DNA of 14,834 nt, taken from positions 1-14,834 of the forward strand of contig JAGKXA010000096.1 of NCBI GenBank assembly GCA_021151615.1, read 5' to 3'. The translations under genes were made by a program, and so were the position numbers. Numbering within the stretch: position 1 is the first letter of the stretch; every line of letters starts with the position of its first letter. The stretch is from Cellvibrionaceae bacterium. Lineage in GTDB: Bacteria > Pseudomonadota > Gammaproteobacteria > Pseudomonadales > Cellvibrionaceae. Positions 12,767-14,834 of this stretch are shown piece by piece. Under the pieces are notes generated by a model, which worked only from the letters and a program-made list of their open reading frames with translations, was not told the origin of the DNA and did no database searches.

Positions 12767-14834
12767 ATGCCGTTACCTATTACACAATTAGATGATCGCC
12801 GGTTTGATGATTTGGTGGCCGAAGCGCGCCAGCGGTTGGTATCGCAATTGCCGGAGCTTACCCAAGTGGTGGAAGGTGATCCGCTCTATGCTATTACCGA
12901 TTTAATGGCCTGGATGACGGAAACCATTATTTATCGCGCGAATTTAATTCCCGAGCGCCAGCGCCAGGCGTTTTTAAATTTATTGCAAATTCCGCTGCGC
13001 CCGGCGTTACCGGCGCGCGGGTTGGTAGCGATTCACTCCAGCAGCAAGCAGGCGCAACTGCCCAAACTCTTGCCCGATGCGACGCGCTTGAGTGCCGGTA
13101 AAATAATTATTTCCACGCGCGGTGAATTGCAACCCACGCCGTTAACTTTGCGCTTGATGATTAAAGAACGCCTGGGCATGAACGAATTAAATGCAATGGG
13201 CGTGAACCTTACGCAATTGCGCGAGTTGTATAACTTTGGTGCGCAAACGGCGGCACCTTTTCGTCCGCGCAGTTTTAATCTGGGCAGTGATCGCCCCAGC
13301 CTGCAGCAATCGCTAGATAAAAAATATTATCTGCTATTGCATCTCAACGATAAAAAATTGGTGCAACACAAAGATAAATTACGCGCGAATCTTGCGGGCA
13401 AAATTCTCAATATTGGTCTTGCGCCCGTCACCGACTTGCCCGCCGAGATTGCGCGCGAATTGCCGCCGCGCGCACTGCGGTGGCAGTTGTTATGGCAGCA
13501 ATCGGCCGACAGTCAGCGCGCTGAATTATTGCCGCTGGAAGTGTTGGATGATTCCTCGCGCGGTGCGCGCCAGAGCGGTGTGGTGCGCATAAAAATTCCC
13601 GCCAATTTTCAAGCCTTTAATTCCGAGTTCACTCAGGACCCGAAATACGCCGGCATGAATAACACCCCGCCGGAAGCGCCGGTGGATGTTGATCCGCAGG
13701 CCATCATTGCCTGGCTGTGCCTGAGCGCGCCGGATGACCCGGATTTTTCGCTTGGTTTTATGGCGGTGAACGCGGTGGACGTAGTGGCGCAGGAGTTGGT
13801 GCAAGACTTATTGATCGGCATGGGCGATGGTCGCGCCGGGCAGGTGGCCAATTTGAACCGTAGCGATGTGGATGCCGCCAGTTTGCAGATCGAAGTGAGC
13901 GAGAACGGCGCCTATGTGCCCTGGCAGCCAGTAGCCAACTTTACCGGTTGTAGCCTGAATGACCGGGTTTATCAATTTGATGCGGCGTCCGGCAGCGTGA
14001 TCTTTGGCGATGGAATTCGCGGCAAGCGCCCAGGCCCGACTGAGCGCATACGTGCGGCGCGGTTTTGTGCTGGCGGTGGCAGCAATGGCAACTTGCCTGC
14101 CGGCAGTGTGAAGCAATTACTCTCTGCCGGCAGCGCGGAGCTGAAACTGGAACAGGGCTGGCCGCTCAGTGGTGGCTTGGACGCTGAAACAGTAGCGCAA
14201 GCCGAGCAGCGCATTCCCGCCGAGTTGCGCCATCGTGACCGCGCCGTGACACGCGAGGATTTTATTCAACTGGCGCAAGACAATCCCATAGTCCCGGTGG
14301 GCCGTGCCGAGTTGATTCCTGGCCTGATGCCGGGCAATTCGCTCGATGCTACCCAACTGGATGTTCCGGGGGTAGTTAGCCTGCTAGTGATGCCACCGGC
14401 GGAGCCGGCCCTGAGCGCTGCACCCAAGCCGAGCGCGGGTTTGCTGGCGGATCTCTTTCGCTATCTCGCCCCGCGCACCCTGCTGGGGACCGAGCTGTAT
14501 GTGCTCAGCCCACAATTTGTCCCGGTCGCGCTATCACTCAGCGTAGAGGTCATGGATCGCAGCAACCTTATCAGTGTCACCCGCGCGGTAGAGCAAAGCT
14601 TGTTAAGAAGTTTGTGGCCATTGGCCCCCGGCGGGTTCGATGGCAAAGGCTGGCCGCTGGGCCGCGAGCTGGATGTGAATGAGCTGCGCACACTGGCCGG
14701 GCGCACGGCAGGCGTACTGGCGATCAACGCGCTGCACCTCTATCACCAGACGCGCGATGGCCAGTGGCACAAGGTCAACAAATTGCGCATGGATGCCTAC
14801 CAACTGCCGGAGTTGACCGAGGTGCATATTGAAG
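12767..14834 (+). CDS. Baseplate J / gp6-like wedge protein (Pvc11-type), 3' end outside the window
   Basis: An open frame runs from ATG at 12767 to the window end without a stop: 689 codons and one base. It belongs to the putative baseplate assembly protein group (gp6/J, Pvc11), which forms the iris-like ring of wedges around the hub. The N-terminus has LVAEARQRLVSQLPELTQVVEGDPLYAITDLMAWMTETIIYRANLIPERQRQAFLNLL in conserved order (only short parts cited as evidence). Residues 413-419 are FGDGIRG, followed by a glycine-rich GGGSNGNLPAG, and 488-499 are RHRDRAVTREDF, all family hallmarks. The start is three bases after the gp25 stop, with only a weak ribosome binding site, so translation is coupled. 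Base composition rises clearly from about 13600 on. Pvc11 relatives are often 700-1000 residues, so an unknown part is missing. Confidence 0.92.
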   Translation, partial: MPLPITQLDDRRFDDLVAEARQRLVSQLPELTQVVEGDPLYAITDLMAWMTETIIYRANLIPERQRQAFLNLLQIPLRPALPARGLVAIHSSSKQAQLPKLLPDATRLSAGKIIISTRGELQPTPLTLRLMIKERLGMNELNAMGVNLTQLRELYNFGAQTAAPFRPRSFNLGSDRPSLQQSLDKKYYLLLHLNDKKLVQHKDKLRANLAGKILNIGLAPVTDLPAEIARELPPRALRWQLLWQQSADSQRAELLPLEVLDDSSRGARQSGVVRIKIPANFQAFNSEFTQDPKYAGMNNTPPEAPVDVDPQAIIAWLCLSAPDDPDFSLGFMAVNAVDVVAQELVQDLLIGMGDGRAGQVANLNRSDVDAASLQIEVSENGAYVPWQPVANFTGCSLNDRVYQFDAASGSVIFGDGIRGKRPGPTERIRAARFCAGGGSNGNLPAGSVKQLLSAGSAELKLEQGWPLSGGLDAETVAQAEQRIPAELRHRDRAVTREDFIQLAQDNPIVPVGRAELIPGLMPGNSLDATQLDVPGVVSLLVMPPAEPALSAAPKPSAGLLADLFRYLAPRTLLGTELYVLSPQFVPVALSLSVEVMDRSNLISVTRAVEQSLLRSLWPLAPGGFDGKGWPLGRELDVNELRTLAGRTAGVLAINALHLYHQTRDGQWHKVNKLRMDAYQLPELTEVHIE

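Noticed and set aside
13392..13592. Open frame of 66 codons on the + strand
   Set aside because: It is a different frame inside the baseplate J gene, which is supported by family motifs over its whole length.
1..14834. Complete prophage
   Set aside because: Only tail, baseplate and spike genes appear; there are no capsid, terminase, integrase or lysis genes, and the DUF4255 and DUF5908-like genes point to an injection system. Genes outside the window cannot be judged.
1..14834. Type VI secretion system
   Set aside because: There is no TssJLM, TssK or ClpV gene, and the sheath, cap and tube genes are of the eCIS type. Only shared relatives (gp25, spike) are common to both.
1..14834. CRISPR array, tRNA, rRNA or insertion sequence
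   Set aside because: Reading both strands I saw no regular repeat-spacer pattern, cloverleaf, ribosomal sequence or transposase. The only tandem repeats are the three short sites at 1107-1163.

Overview
The window carries the first part of a phage-tail-like contractile injection system locus of the extracellular type (eCIS, the Afp/PVC/MAC relatives), with its probable transcriptional activator upstream. All genes are on the + strand. The sigma-54 control, the mid-range base composition and the gene style suggest a Gammaproteobacterium, perhaps from the Cellvibrio area, but no taxonomic marker is present and this is a weak inference.

Regulatory part (1-1391). A sigma-54 enhancer-binding protein without a sensor domain (4-1044) ends at an intrinsic terminator (1073-1094). 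Between it and the structural operon lie three tandem copies of GGGT-N8-ACCC (1107-1163), an IHF-like site inside a small inverted repeat (1222-1239), and a near-perfect sigma-54 -24/-12 promoter (1329-1344). This is the classical layout of enhancer, bend and promoter. It implies that the operon is silent until the neighbouring activator is switched on.

Structural operon (1392-14834, continuing beyond the window). In order: Pvc16-type tube terminator/cap protein (DUF4255); an unrecognised protein with a beta-sandwich; one very large sheath protein; the main tube protein; a strongly degenerate sheath-fold paralogue; a second tube-like protein; a Pvc7-like tube/baseplate adaptor with half a LysM-like tail; a 52-residue DUF5908-like protein; a gpD/gp27-like hub; a separate gpV/gp5-like spike; a 576-residue unrecognised protein with a hydrophobic C-terminal segment; gp25; and a baseplate J/gp6 protein cut by the window end. 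Most genes overlap or are only a few bases apart, so they are probably translated in a coupled way. Sheath and tube have their own good ribosome binding sites and short leaders.

Together these genes would build a baseplate (hub, spike, gp25, gp6-like), a tube, a contractile sheath and a terminator. No ATPase, PAAR tip, tape measure, fibre or toxin gene is visible here; they may lie downstream. Three points deserve most attention: the three-site enhancer array, the degenerate sheath paralogue between the two tube genes, and the 576-residue protein, whose C-terminal hydrophobic stretch could hold the machine to a membrane instead of it being released by lysis.
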